From contig JBLDXI010000007.1 in NCBI GenBank assembly GCA_047495785.1, positions 4,464,001 through 4,528,000 of the forward strand: a stretch of DNA of 64,000 bases, read 5' to 3'. The notes beneath the pieces are model-generated. The model was not told the origin of the DNA. It saw nothing but the letters and a program-made list of their open reading frames with translations, and made no database searches. Numbering within the stretch: position 1 is the stretch's first letter; each line of letters begins with the position of its first letter. This stretch comes from Lepidodermella squamata. Its lineage: Eukaryota; Gastrotricha. Positions 63,624-64,000 of this stretch are shown piece by piece. Both the position numbers and the translations under genes were made by a program.

Positions 63624-64000
63624 TCACCTCCTTGTAGGCTTAAGCATAATTTTGCAATGAGGCGTACGGAACGAAGTTGGCAGCCATTTGATCGGCATTT
63701 CCGTTTCGGGTGAAATCGTGAATTTGTAATCAAGAATAAGTCGAGCGAGGGCAAATTTGAGCTCGATCATAGCCAGTCGCATGCCGATGCAGTTGCGGTT
63801 GCCAGCTCCGAAAGGTATAAACGCGCCCTGGACAAGGCTCTCGGCATTCTCAGGCGCGAAGCGATCTGGATTGAACGTGTACGGCTCTGGCCAGTAATCA
63901 GGGTCGTGGTGAATAACATTCAGAGGTATCACGATGATGGTGCCTTTTTTGATTCGCAAGCCATTCACTTCAGTGTCGCCGGTACAGGCGCGCTCAATCC
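63624..64000 (-). CDS. cytochrome P450, C-terminal part (runs off the window)
   Basis: The frame reads GLRIKKGTIIVIPLNVIHHD, then PYTFNPDRF and the heme-binding signature FIPFGAGNRNCIGMRLAMIE (F-x2-G-x3-x-C-x-G with the heme-ligand Cys), ending KIMLKPTRR before the stop at 63624. Upstream of the Met at 63968 the frame stays open to the window edge with ACTGDTEVNG, typical of the region after the ExxR helix. The sequence style (WPEPYTFNPDRF, IGMRLAMIELK) resembles CYP3-clan enzymes. It would be an ER-membrane monooxygenase. Only the last 125 or so residues are present. Confidence 0.92.
   Translation of the reverse strand, partial: IERACTGDTEVNGLRIKKGTIIVIPLNVIHHDPDYWPEPYTFNPDRFAPENAESLVQGAFIPFGAGNRNCIGMRLAMIELKFALARLILDYKFTISPETEMPIKWLPTSFRTPHCKIMLKPTRR

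Overview
This is a stretch of a compact animal (metazoan) nuclear genome. The genes are split by short spliceosomal introns, many only 45-90 nt, ending in pyrimidine-rich TTTCAG-type acceptors. Gene content is animal: a GABA-B-like class C receptor, a Cys-loop channel, a nuclear receptor, a gustatory-receptor-like protein, a Mesh-like adhesion protein, an aromatic amino acid decarboxylase and a P450. The short introns, gustatory-like receptor, arthropod-type arylalkylamine acetyltransferases and divergent nuclear receptor suggest an ecdysozoan (tardigrade or nematode-like), but nothing in the window fixes the phylum.

Layout. 1-9 kb: an atypical Rab32-like GTPase (+), two members of a secreted cysteine-rich family (-), and between them a class C receptor (+) preceded by a TA-flanked MITE. 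9.8-14.1 kb: a 4.27 kb inverted-repeat DNA transposon carrying about 2.7 kb of a 191-bp satellite with higher-order structure. 14.4-22 kb: a third member of the secreted family, then an aromatic amino acid decarboxylase flanked by two near-identical GNAT acetyltransferases, all on the minus strand, with MITE and foldback insertions. 22-25.2 kb: repeat-rich DNA and a small secreted protein. 26-33 kb: two pseudokinase-ankyrin genes on opposite strands with a nuclear receptor between them. 33.6-41.5 kb: an EGF/C-type-lectin protein, a gustatory-receptor-like protein, and a laminin-G/mucin/Cys-loop channel fusion. 42-50.8 kb: a Mesh-like NIDO-AMOP-vWD-Sushi gene whose 4.9 kb first intron holds a decayed LINE that is itself split by a 2.46 kb DNA transposon. 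51.9-56.9 kb: two ankyrin genes, a fourth member of the secreted family, and a Thr-rich secreted protein. 57.0-62.1 kb: a full-length LINE with both ORFs intact and a 15-bp target-site duplication. 62.7-64 kb: a small single-pass membrane protein and the 3' end of a P450.

Exon-intron models were built by hand from splice motifs, reading-frame continuity and family similarity. Where all junctions keep phase (class C receptor, Mesh-like gene, gustatory-like receptor, secreted-family members A and B, channel fusion) the models are solid. The 26 kb pseudokinase and the 53 kb ankyrin gene each have one unresolved junction. The decarboxylase and acetyltransferases suggest a biogenic amine synthesis/inactivation cluster; otherwise the neighbours share no evident pathway.
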